A DNA stretch of 64,000 bases. Source: Desmodesmus armatus (lineage: Eukaryota; Chlorophyta; Chlorophyceae; Sphaeropleales; Scenedesmaceae). Position 1 is the stretch's first letter. Each line of letters opens with the position of its first letter. Location of the stretch: NCBI GenBank assembly GCA_007449985.2, contig VIIQ02000071.1:186001-250000 (forward strand), given 5' to 3'. A program made the position numbers and the translations under genes. Below are positions 1 through 12,229 of the stretch, one piece after another. The notes below the pieces were generated by a model, which ran no database searches, was not told the origin of the DNA, and saw nothing but the letters and a program-made list of their open reading frames with translations.

Positions 1-3000
1 CGCTGTCGCTGCCAGATGGGGACTGCTGTCCCTGCTCATGCTGGTGGGGCTTGGCTGCAGGTGTGGTGTGTGGGGCAACGTGCTGCTGCAGCTGCTGGTA
101 TGTTGGCTGCAGGGGTATGTTGTAGTGTACTGCCACATCCCTCTTCACCTTGTCTGCGGCCTTGTGGGCCGTCTGCACAAATGAAGAAGAACAAAGGTGG
201 GGAAGGTGTAGGATGGCATCTCCGCGGGATGAACAACATGACGTGCCTGTCAGGACCTCATGCCAGAGGCACTACAGGAGTCTTACAACACCCAACGTTT
301 GAGAAGCACATAGCGCAACACGCCCACAGCACAGCACAGCACAGCACAGCTGTGTGCACCAACTCTGTGATCTACCTGTGAATTGCTGGCCAGCGCCTCC
401 CTCAAGTAAGCCCCTCACCTGGTGGCAGTCGAGGCACAGCAGCACGATGTCGTGGCTCCTGTGGGACTTGAGGTGTGTGGGGAAGCAGCGGCGGTAGCAG
501 GCGGGCACCACGCGGTACCTGAGGTAGTGCTCCTCACAGCCACACACCACACAGCGGTTGGCACGGCTGGTAGAGTAGAAGCCGTCCAAACCCATCTGCA
601 GCAGCAATGGCAGGAATGGCAAGCAGCGCAGGCAGCGGCGGCAACAACAATGTCGGCAGGAGCGACAGCAACAGCAGAAGCAGCAGCAGCCGCAAGGACA
701 GTGACAAGGGTGCCGGACACGTCCAAACGTTTTGAAGCTGGTTGGCTGGTCTGTCCATATCTGTGGCACACCTGTTGGTCTGCGTTCTTGTGCTCAAACA
801 GCAGGCGTATGGTTGGTGGGTCCTCCCTCTCAAGCTGGGCCAGGCTTTTGTCCAGGTACCACTGCAGCAACGAATGGAGCACAAACAATGAGGGTGCGGT
901 CAGACTGATATGAAGCCATCTAGATATGTGTGTGCCACGCCTGCTTCCAGCAAGCACAGGCCAGCCGCTGCATTGAAAGTATGCTCCAAACTGTTTGTTC
1001 TGGCGCGCAACACAAAAGCTTCTGCTGCTTGTGCAAGCCGCCACGCGCGTTCGAATCATTATGGGTGCCGACTGCGCATCCATCTGTCCATCTGCCAAAG
1101 TTACCTGCAGCTTGCGCGCGTCGCAGAAGCACAGCAGGTCACCGGTCGTTGACAACATGCGGCAGTTGTCGTACACCTGCAGATGGCACGTGAGGGGTTG
1201 TGCGTAGGAAAGTGAAGGTACACGGCATGTCTGAGCATGTGGCGTACACGCGTGAGTGAGCGTGGAGTGCCTGACTGGGGTTGACAGGTGAGCAATGAAA
1301 GACAGTAGTCAGGCACACATCAGCATGCACAAACAAGCACAGTATCTCTTCAATGCCAGCCGTTCTGAGGTCCCTGTTGTCAAGCCATCCAATGTGCCAA
1401 TTCCGTTACCCCGGCAGCAACAGTATTGCACAGAAAACTGTAAGTGCCTTGAGACTGCCTCCGCACCTGTGTTTTCGCACTGAACTTCTTGATGAGCCTC
1501 TCCCTGAAGTCTCCATCCCTCTTGTTCTTCTTCTTCCTGCCCTCGTCCTGGGGCAGTGCAGCCCCCGCACGCTGCACCAGCTGCCCATTCACCATCAACG
1601 GAAGCCCCGTGCTTTTGCCGCTGCCCGCTGCGCCTCCTGCTGCTGCCTCTGCCCCCTCTCCTGCTGCTCCTCCTGCCTCAACCCCAGTACCCTCGTGACT
1701 GACATTCTTCAGACCGGGGTTCGAACCCTGGTCGCCAGATTCAAAACTGCGGGTTTGCAGCAGCTGCACCAGCTGCGAGGCTCCCTTCTTTACTGCAGGT
1801 GAGACCGCCCAGTGAGGTGCTGCCGGCAGGTGCTGCACTGCTGCATTGAGGCTGGCTGTGTGCTGCTGCACCACTGCCAGCAGCTGCTTGGCTGTGGTGG
1901 GGGCTGGCTCACAAGATCCAGCAGGGCGGCATCTGGCAGGATGTACTGGGGACCCTCGTCATCTGCAGTGGTGTTGGTGGGGGGGGGGGGTGAAGTGCAG
2001 GGTGCAAGGTGTTTGCACTGTACGGAGAAGTGGGGGCCAAGGGCGCAAAGGGAGTGCTTGCAGGAGCAGGGTGGTCTGTGGGAGTGAATGTATCCTGATT
2101 GCGCAGCATCTTGCAAGATGCACTGGGGATCCTCACCACCTGTGCATGTGTGGCGAGGGACCAAGGTGCAAGATATAATGGAAAGTGTACATCGGTGAAA
2201 CAGAAGGCAATGGGTGATGGCGAGCTTGCCTTGGTGAGCCAGAAGGGCTTTGACACATTCAGCCAAGGGGCTGCAACCCAATCAAGCCCCGCAGGAGTTT
2301 GATGGTTGTACAGGCATGACCGAAGGCATGGCAGGAGCAAGTGTGACTTCACCCTTTGCCGTCTGCCCCTTGTGGCCCGCATTTTGTCTCACCTGCCCTT
2401 GCTGCTGCATCCCTCCATGCCACCATCGCAGCCAAACGCTGCCGCACCAGCATCAGCTGCAGCTCACCCATTCCACTGTTTGCTGCTGGCCCCGCTCCTA
2501 CTGCTGCCGCGTCTGCTGCTGCAGCAGCTGCTGCCACGAAGCCCCCTCGCCCAGCCACCGCTGACTGCACTGTCTCCTGCTTCTGCTGCTGCGCATGGGT
2601 GTAGCGCCGTATTGCTGCTGCTGTTGCGTTGCTGACTGCCAGTGCTGCTGGTGTCTTGTGGTACAGCTTGAGTGTGAGGCTGTTTGACTTCTGCAGGGCA
2701 CTGGTCAGCATAGGGCCAGGAGCACTAGGGTCCTGTGGGTGGGTACATGGAGCAGCAGCATGGGCAAGCCAAATGTGTTATGTGACCGGTATAACCATCA
2801 CACTATGAGAATTACATCGAATGACACACGCCGACGGTATCCGATAGTCCTGGTTGGGAAGGTGCGGCGGTTGGCACAGACTGAGAAAACAGTCACAGTC
2901 ACAGTGACAGGAACAAGCCCACAAGCGGGTTCAGGGAGGCTTAGGAACTGACTTGAGGACTCACAAACCAACCAAAGGAGCCACACTGACACCAAATCGT

Positions 3001-4775
3001 CTGACAGCTCTTTGCGTACCACACACCAACTTCCAGACTCACCCCTGTGTTGCTTGGTGAGCGGTCCTGCATCTCCCCCACCATCAGCCCAGCCAGGTGC
3101 AGCAGCCAGTGCACGTCAGAGCGGGCGTACTGCTGCAGCTGGGGGGCCAGGGGGCGCAGCCGCCAGTCAGCAGTCTGGTGGCTCTTGTCCTGCACCACCC
3201 CGCAGTAGCGGCGCAGCAGGTGCGCCAGGCTGCGCTCCTCACGACCCAGGGCCTGCGTGTGACGGCGGGGGAGGGGGGGTGTAAGTGGAGGAGGTTGTGG
3301 CAGTGAGAAGCAGTGGAGGAGGGGCGGAGCAGGTGGGCAGGAGCACTGGAAGCTTTGCGATGTGGCCTTCACCACAGATGGCCTCACCAAATTAGGAACG
3401 TGGATACTGAAGCGTTTTCAGGCTATAGGCAAGTAGACTCCCACTCCACGCAACATTTTATTCCCTTCACAATACGCACACCACGCATACAAACAGAGCC
3501 CTCATACCTGTGCGGCCTTCTCTGTGTCAAAAACGTTGACCAAGTAGACGTGGGCGTCCCGCTGCAGCCAGCCGATGTCGTTGGCGCCCCCATGCAGCAC
3601 CTTGAGCACACTGGGGTCAGCCATGAGGGGCCGCAGCAGCGGCAGCTGGTCGTGCAGGGCCAACGCGTCAACTAGGTAGTCCCGCTCCCCTGCGTGACGA
3701 CACAGCACACAAGGTTTGAGACATGTTGACAGTGCTTGAGATCAGTGACAGTCCAGCAATGAAATGTAACTGCAGGTCCCAGGGGAGTGAAGGATGTTGG
3801 GTGGCGCTGTCAAGCAGTGTGGTGACCATACAACAGAGAAGTGTGCACAGGGTGTGCAGGGTGAGCGTGTTGTCCATGCAGGGCGTAAGACCAGTGCCCT
3901 TCTACACGGGGAGGCAACACCTTGCGCTGCGCTCCCGTTTGTTGCATTGATGTTTTAGTCGTGTGAACGTCATCAACCACCTGAAGGTTGTGTAGTGGCG
4001 TGCAGGCATGTGCATGCATGTTGGGTGCGAGGGCGCAGGAGGCTGTGATCTGGCGGGCGCTTTGGGGTTGTGCCATGCTCTCACCTGTTGACAGCTGCAG
4101 CAGGCATAGCACTCCCAGGTAGCTGCGCTGGCTGTTGTGCTCTGTGTCCAACGCAATGCACCTGACTCCCTCAAGCTCCCTCAGCATCTGCTGCAGCTTC
4201 CTGGGAGTGTCCACCCACAGGCAGGGGGTGCTGCTGAGGGGAGGGGGCGGCTGCGGAAGGCAGAGGGCCTCTCCATTGGGTTCCTGCTGCTGCTGGTGGT
4301 GACGATGGTCATGGTGATGAAGGTGGTGGGAGCGGTTGTTATACTGAAGTTGTCCTGCCGAGTTGCTGCTGTTGCTTTCCTGTTCACTGTTGCTGGGTGT
4401 TGCTGTTGGAGTGAAGTCAGGGCAACGAGGGTGTTGCAAAACTTCTGCAATCTGCTCTGAATAGGGATGCACAGCTTCGACCTGGTGCTGTTGCTGCTGC
4501 TGCTGTTGAGTGGGCTGCTGCTCATTGTTGAGAGTATCCTTGCCTGTGCCAGCAAAGTCTGGCTGTCGTACGCATCCTGCTGCTGCAGTGCTGGCGTCTG
4601 CAGTGCTGCTGCTGCGGCATGCTTGCAGGTGTTCGAAAGGTGCATCGCTGTTGTCTGCCAGGCGCAGCTTGAAGCGCCGCTGAGGCTTGCTGTTGAGCCA
4701 CCTGCGCCTGCGGGTTGTAACCACTGCTGCTGTTGCGCTGCTTCCAGCCGCTGCCACCACGAACAGGGGGATCAT
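1..4775 (-). CDS. RRP6L3: RRP6-like 3 / EXD2-type 3'-5' exonuclease (3' end beyond the window)
   Basis: Exons, 5' to 3' on the minus strand: 4775-4085, 3689-3508, 3252-3043, 2690-2393, 1962-1467, 1176-1105, 861-772, 595-419 and 172 to beyond base 1. The protein starts with a hydrophobic stretch (about residues 2-19) followed by RRRR, like the membrane anchor of animal EXD2. A DEDDy exonuclease domain follows with all catalytic elements visible: ALDTEHN (Exo I, end of exon 1), HGGANDIGW (Exo II, about residue 263) and YARSD (Exo III, about 333). An HRDC-like region comes next. The C-terminal part carries VYDNCRMLS, DPPTIRLLFE, CVVCG, LRYRVVP and SHRSHDIVLLCLDCH, the Cys/His block of plant RRP6-like 3 and EXD2. 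It is expected to trim RNA or DNA 3' ends, perhaps at an organelle surface. Exon 5 needs one extra base in the G5 run at 1899-1903; only then does its phase fit exon 6. The Met at 4775 is the first in frame, but an upstream exon is possible. Confidence 0.88.
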
Positions 4776-7035
4776 ATGGTCCTGTACACAAGCAGGGCAA
4801 GCTTGTGTGCGTTACTTGTGTGCATGCATGTGAGACAGGCAACCAACAAGCCTTATGTGCGCTGTCTCTGGCACTGCATGTCAGCAAAGCATGCCTTGCT
4901 GCACCTGCATGCATATACAAGAGGCAGTACATACCTTTTGTACGATTACTACTTGATTTTTATGACTATTCACGCTGCTTTGAGACAAAGAGTACAGAAG
5001 TAGCAAGTGATCAGTGTCACTACAAATGCAGATGGTCACGTCACGGCAACTGTTCAAAGAAAAGTGAAAACCAGGTACCGGGAGATGTTAAGTAGTAATT
5101 GACCCGAGTGACTGTCGAACACCAGCCTGCGCTGGCAGCGCTTGACAAATTGATATGGTCTCAGGGTTCACTCACCGTGATGTTTAACTGGCGGATATTG
5201 AAAAACAAGATTATTGATATTACTTTCGCCAGGTAAATATCAATATGGCAGTCCATGATTCTGCACAGTGGGTCTCAATGTGTCAATGTCTCAATGTGTC
5301 TCAGCAAGTACTGTACGGGCAGCACATTGATAGTCCAGACCTTTCTGCGGGGTCACATAATTCAATTGACGTTTGTCAAGTGCCTCAAAACCTACAAGAA
5401 GCTTGCCAGCCTGATGTGCCCTCCCAATTGGAAGCTGCTGCTGCAGCTGCAGCGGTACACCGCTGAGTATTGCCAGGCGTTGAGGGTGTGTTGGGGGTTG
5501 AGTAGCCTTTCAATCTGCTGCGGCTTCAGGATGGGCAGAAGGGCTCCTGACAGCAGTGCCGCTGCTCACTGGGCTGGAGCACCTCAGCACTACTTGGAGC
5601 ACCTCACACTACAAACTACGGCGTCTCAGGCGCCTCAGACACAGTGTCTAGCGGAGGCGGCTTGCCTCGCTGAGCATGCGACAGGTTCACCATCGTTGCA
5701 AAGATGATGCACGACGGGTGGGTGGTGAGTGTTCAGCTTTCCAGAGACCAACGCAAGCATTGGATGGATACGCCTGTCAGGGGTTGCAATGCCATATTGG
5801 GCATCATTCGTGTGAACTTGGCCACATAAACTTGAAGAGGCAGCTTGTGGTGATTGAATGTTGAGCTCGAGTCCCTCACAGCACTTCTGCTGCTTTGCAC
5901 ACGCCGTCAACGCCATTACGTAAATTTACAGGTTCAATGCAATGCAATTGCAACCGCAGCAGCTGCAGTGTCTGCAGGATGCTGGCGCTGACAGCAGCGC
6001 GCTGGTGCCAGCGCCACAGCAGCAGCGACCGCTAGAATGAGGTGGCTGATGAGCGCCATGGGCGCCAGCTCGCTTTCAGCGCAAAACAGCTACAGTGCAG
6101 CATGCCAGTGCACTGACCGGCTGCCGAACTGCGTGTTGGGCAGCAGTTGTTCATGTCACAAAATGTCGGGCAGCAGCCTGGTCAGCTGATGACCGGAGCC
6201 ACCTGCAAAACACCCTTCCATGCGCAGCCCTAACAGCCGCTGTAGCATTGCCACCAGCACTTTGCGAGCGGCAGTTGCATGTTGTGCACAGTGATGTTGC
6301 TTGCTCAGCACTGCATGCAGATGTGCCGCTCGGGTGGCTGGCCGCCAGCGTTGCAGGGGACGGGTGTACCACACCGCTGAGGGGCGCCAGGGTCTTGTGC
6401 GCCCCAGAGAGGCTGCGCAGTCCAGGCAGCAATGTATATGACAAACAGCTGCGTTATCAAGGTCTTGGCAACTTGGGGGGCTTGGCAGGGTTGGTACAGC
6501 CAGCGCTGGTGGCCAGGGGACAGAACGTAGCGTGTGCCCAGCCTGGGCCGCCCTCTCTCGAGTTGGGGCGGGCGAGGTGATCCTGTGTCTCCATCAGATG
6601 TGCAAGCAGCCGGGAAAGACCGTTCCACGTGATGCTGGACCAAGGTGGGTCGTGTCTGGGTGAGTCACGCCTGGTTGCACCTTACCTGAAGGTCGACACC
6701 CTGACCAATCGGCGCAACAACATCTCGTCATGGGATCCGAGGGCCTTCCTCACCGTTGTGCAACAAGTGGCCGTGTCATGAAATTCTAAAGTAAAGAAGT
6801 TCAGAGGCAAGGCCGGGCCCTGTGCGCCTATCCAGCCAGACTGACTAATGTCACACGCCTGACTGGCTGTTACAATCGATTTGGGCGCTGGATAAAGACC
6901 TCGCTGTGCAGCTAGAAAGGGCATCACATCATTCAGAACGTCGTGTCTTCTATCCGTCTACTAGCTGGCGATCTACCCTTGCGCGACTTACTCTCGTGAT
7001 CACCAGCAACTCCGACAACCGAAGCAACCACCACC
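4776..7035. other. Intergenic region between two divergent genes
   Basis: This 2.26-kb stretch separates the starts of the RRP6L3-like gene (leftward) and the modular secreted gene (rightward) and should hold both promoters. A TATA-like GGATAAAG lies near 6889, about 145 bases before the ATG at 7036. Open frames here are short and match no family I know. The part around 5000-5250 is visibly richer in A and T than its surroundings. Confidence 0.45.
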
Positions 7036-10000
7036 ATGGTGAAAGCTACCTTTTTGGCGTGCATGCTTTTAGCAGCGCTTGGCCTGGCTGACGGTGAGCG
7101 AGTGCTGCATGCTGCTTGGCGCCAGATCGTAGCAGCAGGGACTAGTCAGTACTGAGCAGTAGCTGCACACGCTCATCAAACATCCTGAGCTGACCCTGCC
7201 CTGACTTGTTCCACCCTGCAGCTCGTCAGCTACGCCAAGCCAATCAGGCCGTCTGTGCCGCGTTTGCTTCGGCCAGCGCTGTGGCCACCTCTGATGGAGG
7301 CGCAGCACTCAGCCAAGCCCAGGCGTCAGCTAAGGCCATCTGTGACTCCCTGAAGACTGGACAGAGCGTGGCAGAGGCTGTGGCATCAGCAGCAGCATCA
7401 GGCAACGCACAGGCCGCTGCCCAGGCCATCGCGGAAGCAGCCGGAGGTGAGACTGTCTTCCTTGTTCCCATGTGCCCTCGTCAAGCACCATGCAGGCAGC
7501 CCCGCTGCAGCAGTAGACACAGGCCAACCGACCGCGAAAGGTGTGCTGCTGCAGTGATCCAGGTTGGCTTGCACAGCACCATGCCAGCACAGCTCGTACA
7601 CACTTTTGAGGCACTACCTTCAACACGTGCTGACGCTCTGCTGCAATGTGTGTTGCTGCCCTGCTGTGCAGGTGTCTCCCAAGCCAACGCACAGGCTGTG
7701 GCAGAAGCCATTTACGAGGCCCTGACCTGCGATTGTGCCTGCGAGCAGCCAACTGCTGTGGCACTTGCGCAGGCTGCAGCCAAGGCTGAGGGAGGCTGCG
7801 GTGGTGTGGCACAGAGCTTGGCAGGTAGGCATGTCAAGCTTCAGGTGCACGTGCTGCTCAGCGCTCCTCCTCAGGCTGAGCATCGGCTGGCATTGGCCAG
7901 GAGACCATGCCAGCATCATGCAGCCACGACAGGATCCTGCACAGTGTGTGCTGTGACTTGCTTCCGAAGCATCATGAAACTGACAGGCAGATATCCTGCA
8001 GTCAAGGAGACTATGCCAGCACAGTGCAGTCCTGCACTGCAGGATCTGCTCCATGCAGTCGTCTTGCCAACATGCATGCCAGCAAAGAGTCTTCACAGGC
8101 TTCAATTGTTGTACTGCACTCGTACGGCCATGCATGCATGTCTCGCTGTCGCAGCGACAGTGCTACTGCCGCAGGTGTAACTTAGCCTGTGCCCAACTCC
8201 TCAGAATTACTTTGTTCTGGCATGATGTGCTGTACTTCCTCCTGCAGCTGCCCAAGCAATTGCAGAAGGCAAGGGCACTGCCGAGGCCGCCGCGTTTGCT
8301 GATGCTGTTGCTGCTGCTGGTCTGCAGAAGGTAGGGTGACTGCCGACATCTCTACATACCCTATGGCAATCGCGACGTGACACACATGAACCGCTGGCAG
8401 TCGTTCGGCTTCATGTCTGGCAGGCACCATGCAGTCACTGCATTGAATGCGCCGGAACATGCATGCAAATGTACATGTACACCTCCAGAACTTTCACTCC
8501 GTGTTGCATGTGCTCTTGTGCTGCAGTGCTGCCCTGTGTGTGTTCCCAAGACACCAAGCCCAGCAAGCCCAGCAACTCCTGCACCTGTGCCAAGCCCAAG
8601 CCCTGCTGCAACCGTGCCCAGCCCAAGCCCCAAGCCTGTCGTGCCCAGCCCCAGCCCTGCTGCACCTGTGCCCAGCCCAAGCCCCAAGCCTGTCGTCGTG
8701 CCCAGCCCAAGCCCCAAACCTGTTGTGCCCAGCCCCAGCCCTGCTGCACCCGTGCCCAGCCCAAGCCCCAAGCCTATCGTGGGCAATGGTGGCATCACCG
8801 GCAACAATGACAAGCCTGCCCCTAAGCCCAGCCCTACACCCAAGGAGCTGGAAGAGGAGCTGACATGCGGCGTTCCTGAGCGTGAAGAGGCCGCCGCTGT
8901 CGCCATCGCCCAGGCCATTGCAACCACAGGTAAAGACCGGCGGAAGGACAAAAATGGCATACACCGTGATTACAGGACTGCTAGCAGGCTGGGATGCTGC
9001 CAAGCCTTCCGTGTTGTTCCAGAAAGTCTGAGAGACATTCCGAGGGCAAAGTGGTTACAAGTCTGTGCTGGCTGGGCCGCCGGCCAGGTTCACTCAAGAC
9101 ACGGTTTGAGTGATTCAGTCTATATATCCCCGCAGGTGGATGTGCTGGTCCTGCCGGTCAGGCCCTTGCACAAGCTTTCGCCCAGGCCTCTGCTGCTGGT
9201 CGTGGCACCGCTGTCGCTGAGGCGCTGGCCCAAGCTGAGGCCACAGCTGCTGAGAAGGTGAGACAAACGACAGGGCCACTTTAGGGTGCACCCCCCAAGT
9301 GTACGCAACTGTTTGCTCTTTGCACCCCCCAAGTCACGTAGTACGCAAATGTTTGCTCTATGACGATTGAATCAGATCTGTTGTGCCGCACAACAGCGCT
9401 GGCGGCCAGTGCATGAATGTACTACCTTCCTGCACACGGCCCATTTTCGGCTCAACTTGGCCACGGTGACTCACTATGAAGGCTCAAGCTGATTAGCACT
9501 CAACTGCCTGTGTGCTGCGCTGCTTGCATGCTGTTCCTGCAGTGTCTGCCTCTCACCCCCACAAACGTGCCCACCAAGAAGGACGACACCGCTGACACCA
9601 CCGGCAATCAGGTTGTGGAGCCCAAGGTCCAGCAACCCTCAGCACCCATGCCCAACCCCACACCTGCTGCTCCAGCAAAGCCCAACCCCACTCAAGTCAA
9701 GAACGACCTCACCTGCAGCGCCTGTGGTGACCGCCCCAAGGTGACAGCCACGGCACTCAGCCAAGCAATTGCCTCCAGTGGTGGTGACTGCAACAGCCCT
9801 GCGGGACAGGCCCTGGCACAGGCATATGCCGCTGCGTCAGCCTCAGGAATGGGGACCGCATTTGCCCAGTCCCTTGCGAGCGCTCAAGCCACCTCTGCTC
9901 AGAAGGTTAGTCTTGAAAGGTTGGAACATGGAAGTGCATCAGATACACCACACCATGTGTACAGTATACGCACGTGTGCTGGCCCAGACTGACCTTCTGA

Positions 10001-10910
10001 AAGGGGAGACAGGTGGAAACTGCAGTCATATGTGCTGGTGGTCCTGACTCATGCTGGCATGCTACCATGGGCTACCTGGGCAGTAGCCTGCTCTGCATGT
10101 GACGTTGCAGTGGTACCCCGCAGCCGTGAATAACCTTCGATGCGCCACTGCTGCTGTGTTTGTATGCATTGCCTGCAGTGCCTTCGCCAGCGTCCTGCTA
10201 AGCCCGCCAGCGCCCCCGCTGCCAGCACCACTGGCGCACCCAACCACCCCCCTGCCAGCCCCCAGACGCTGAAGGAGGACCTGGCCTGCGGCTGTGAGCG
10301 CACCCCGGCTGCTGCCGTAGCAGTCGCCCAAGCCATCGCCTCAAGTGGTGGTGATTGCAACAGCCCGGCAGGACAGGCACTAGCCCAGGCATATGCTCAG
10401 GCTGTTGCATCTGGGAAGGGTCAGGCCGTCGCCCAAGCCTTTGCCTCTGCAGAGGCGTCTGCTGCCCAGAAGGTGAGCTGGTTACTCCATCATTGTTCAG
10501 CTGGTTACTCCATCATTGTTCCCGTTTGTCACAAGGGCACAGCAGCTGGCTCAAAGCCTGTTCAAGAACCGCATTGAGTTGTGCCCCAGGCTGAGCATGC
10601 TATCAGGCCAGTGCCAGGCTGGCACAGTATTGCAGACAACCTTTGGCATGCAATGACACATGTCAATGCAGGCACACGGGTACCTGTGCTCACTTGACGT
10701 TGCTGTCGAATGTTATGCCTGCAGTGCTTGAAGCCCGCTGCAACATCAAGGTTGCCCACCTGCGTCGCCGCCTTTGTTGGCGACTGCTGCACCAACCAGG
10801 GCTTGGCCACCGGTGCCTCCTGCGGCTTTGGTGGCATGCGCAAGGTCATTAGTACCGGCCCCCGTGTGATTGAGACTGCTGGTATTGCATCCACTCGCTG
10901 CTCCTGCTGA
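7036..10910 (+). CDS. Secreted modular Ala/Gln/Cys-repeat protein with Pro-rich linkers, family unknown
   Basis: Nine exons: 7036-7093, 7222-7446, 7672-7824, 8248-8330, 8527-8929, 9136-9257, 9543-9905, 10179-10472, 10725-10910. Total 1887 nt, 628 residues, all phases closed. Exon 1 is a signal peptide (MVKATFLACMLLAALGLAD). After an Ala-rich N-terminal region come four copies of a 60-70 residue module (about residues 112-173, 280-348, 398-469, 499-567). Each has the pattern xLTC, a few residues, AVAxAQAIAxxGGxC, AGQALAQAxA and ends in a run such as AEASAAQK. Three modules end in Lys exactly at an exon end and a fourth ends LQK; the next exon then opens with Cys. Linkers are Pro-rich; the longest (about 180-275) repeats PSPSPKP and PSPSPAAP, as in hydroxyproline-rich algal wall glycoproteins. 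The tail (568-628) has seven Cys. I infer an extracellular or cell-wall structural role; I do not recognise the module. Confidence 0.85.
9287..9360 (+). repeat. Two-copy direct repeat in intron 6 of the modular gene
   Basis: Two adjacent copies of about 35-40 bases, each with TGCACCCCCCAAGT, then TACGCAA and TGTTTGCTCT. The second copy carries a short insertion (CACGTAG). It lies about 30 bases inside the intron, and no function is apparent. Confidence 0.7.
10476..10521 (+). repeat. Perfect 23-bp tandem duplication just inside intron 8
   Basis: The unit beginning AGCTGGTTACTCC and ending ATTGTTC occurs twice back to back (10476-10498 and 10499-10521). The first copy starts three bases inside the intron, overlapping the donor GTGAGC. 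Confidence 0.85.
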
Positions 10911-11298
10911 GCTGCTTGACCAGGCTGGTGATGGTTATGGTTGCCACCTTTGTGGCTGTTTTCCCCCTTTTAAGCTGTGATCACAACAAGACATATCTAG
11001 GGTCCCAACAATATATATTGACATATATATACCACAGCAGCCACTCACTATCGTGTGTTTGTGGTGTTGAAGCAGCGCCCTGGCCACAGCTAGGGGAATT
11101 TGGCAACTGCCTTGACAATCCATGGTCAGGATCAGCACAGGGTGCGGCAACATATTTATGTGTTGTTCATGCAAGAAGAGTATCAGTGGCTTGTTGTGCC
11201 CTATTATTCTGGTTGTGCTGGTGATCTGGTCATCCACTGGGTCAGAGACCCATTTTGCAACATGTGATGCTTCCTGCTGGTAACATCAAGTGATGGAG

Positions 11299-11303
11299 TG
11301 TAA
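11299..11303 (+). terminator. UGUAA polyadenylation signal of the modular secreted gene
   Basis: TGTAA lies 389 bases after the stop at 10910, at the end of a G/T-rich stretch typical of algal 3' UTRs. It faces an inverted TGTAA at 11450-11454 belonging to the convergent neighbour. Confidence 0.55.
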
Positions 11304-11449
11304 AGCTGCTTACTGTACCAAGGGCATGAAGGTGGCACTACAGGACGATACCAACAGCAAATATCATGGCCATGCACAGCACATGCTGTGATGCTGTGCC
11401 AACCCAACACGGCTGGGGTGCTGTCGCTATATGCCGTGACATCAGTATG

Positions 11450-11454
11450 TTACA
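11450..11454 (-). terminator. UGUAA polyadenylation signal of the GYF_2 gene
   Basis: TTACA on the plus strand is TGTAA on the minus strand, about 775 bases past the stop at 12230. It is about 150 bases from the oppositely oriented signal at 11299. Confidence 0.45.
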
Positions 11455-12229
11455 GACATCCTGCAAGCAGTCCGTGCACCCATGCTTGCACTGCTTCCAG
11501 TAATGCCACGTGCTGTGAGCAGAATGGCTCACACAGCCAGGGCCCTTGAGTCAGCCAATAAGTGCTCTCCCATCCCAATTCAGCCAACTCCCTCACCCCT
11601 TCCGTAACCCCCACTGCCCGCACATACACTAGCCTGAAGATGGTGTGCGCACAGCTGCAAGGATATCAGTCGGCTGTGCCAGCGCACCCATGCCTGCACA
11701 TACAACAAAAACGCCAGTCTGCGTTGCCTGTGCACCAGCATGGTGCAGAAGCAGGCTGGCCCTGCCAAGCCTCACTGACTATTGGGCTACGGGGCCCGCA
11801 TGCTGTCAGCGACCTCAACACAGTTTGAGCAATGCCGTGACCTAACAAACAGAAACAGCAGCTGGCCAGTGACTGTTGCCCTGCCGCAGCCAACGGCACT
11901 GCCACACGAGCTAGGAAACCCACTGCACACACAAGATTGATCCCAGCTGCAGCTGATGGACACATCAGGTGCAGCTGAAGAATCACGACACTGACCTCCA
12001 CAGCAATGCAGCTGCTGCCACTATCGCAGCCACCTGTCAGTGCTGTGGCAGTGTGCTGCTCCATTGCAGCAACCAAAACTGCCAACAAAAGCCTGCTGCC
12101 CAACACCACTGCTGCCGACTGCTGGCGCCACCACCACAACTACCTCCCTCACTGCCGCTGCTGCTGTCACTGCCGCTGCCGCCGCCGCTGCTGCCGTCGC
12201 TGCTGCCGCCACAGCTCTGCAGTGGCTGG
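11455..12229 (-). other. Probable 3' UTR of the GYF_2 gene
   Basis: No coding evidence. The plus strand is C/A-rich, so the minus-strand transcript would be G/U-rich. Dense CTG/GCC triplets at 12130-12230 make long but meaningless open frames. Confidence 0.5.

Noticed and set aside
1712..1736. tRNA T-arm-like GGTTCGAACCC
   Set aside because: It lies in a coding exon of the RRP6L3-like gene. No acceptor, D or anticodon arm could be found around it.
6305..6643. Minus-strand frame with hydrophobic FVIYIAAWTAQPLWG
   Set aside because: No partner exons, no family match and no convincing start. Left as intergenic.
8361..8960. Gly/Leu-rich minus-strand frame (LGLGLGTGAAG repeats)
   Set aside because: It is the complement of the Ser-Pro linker exon of the modular protein.
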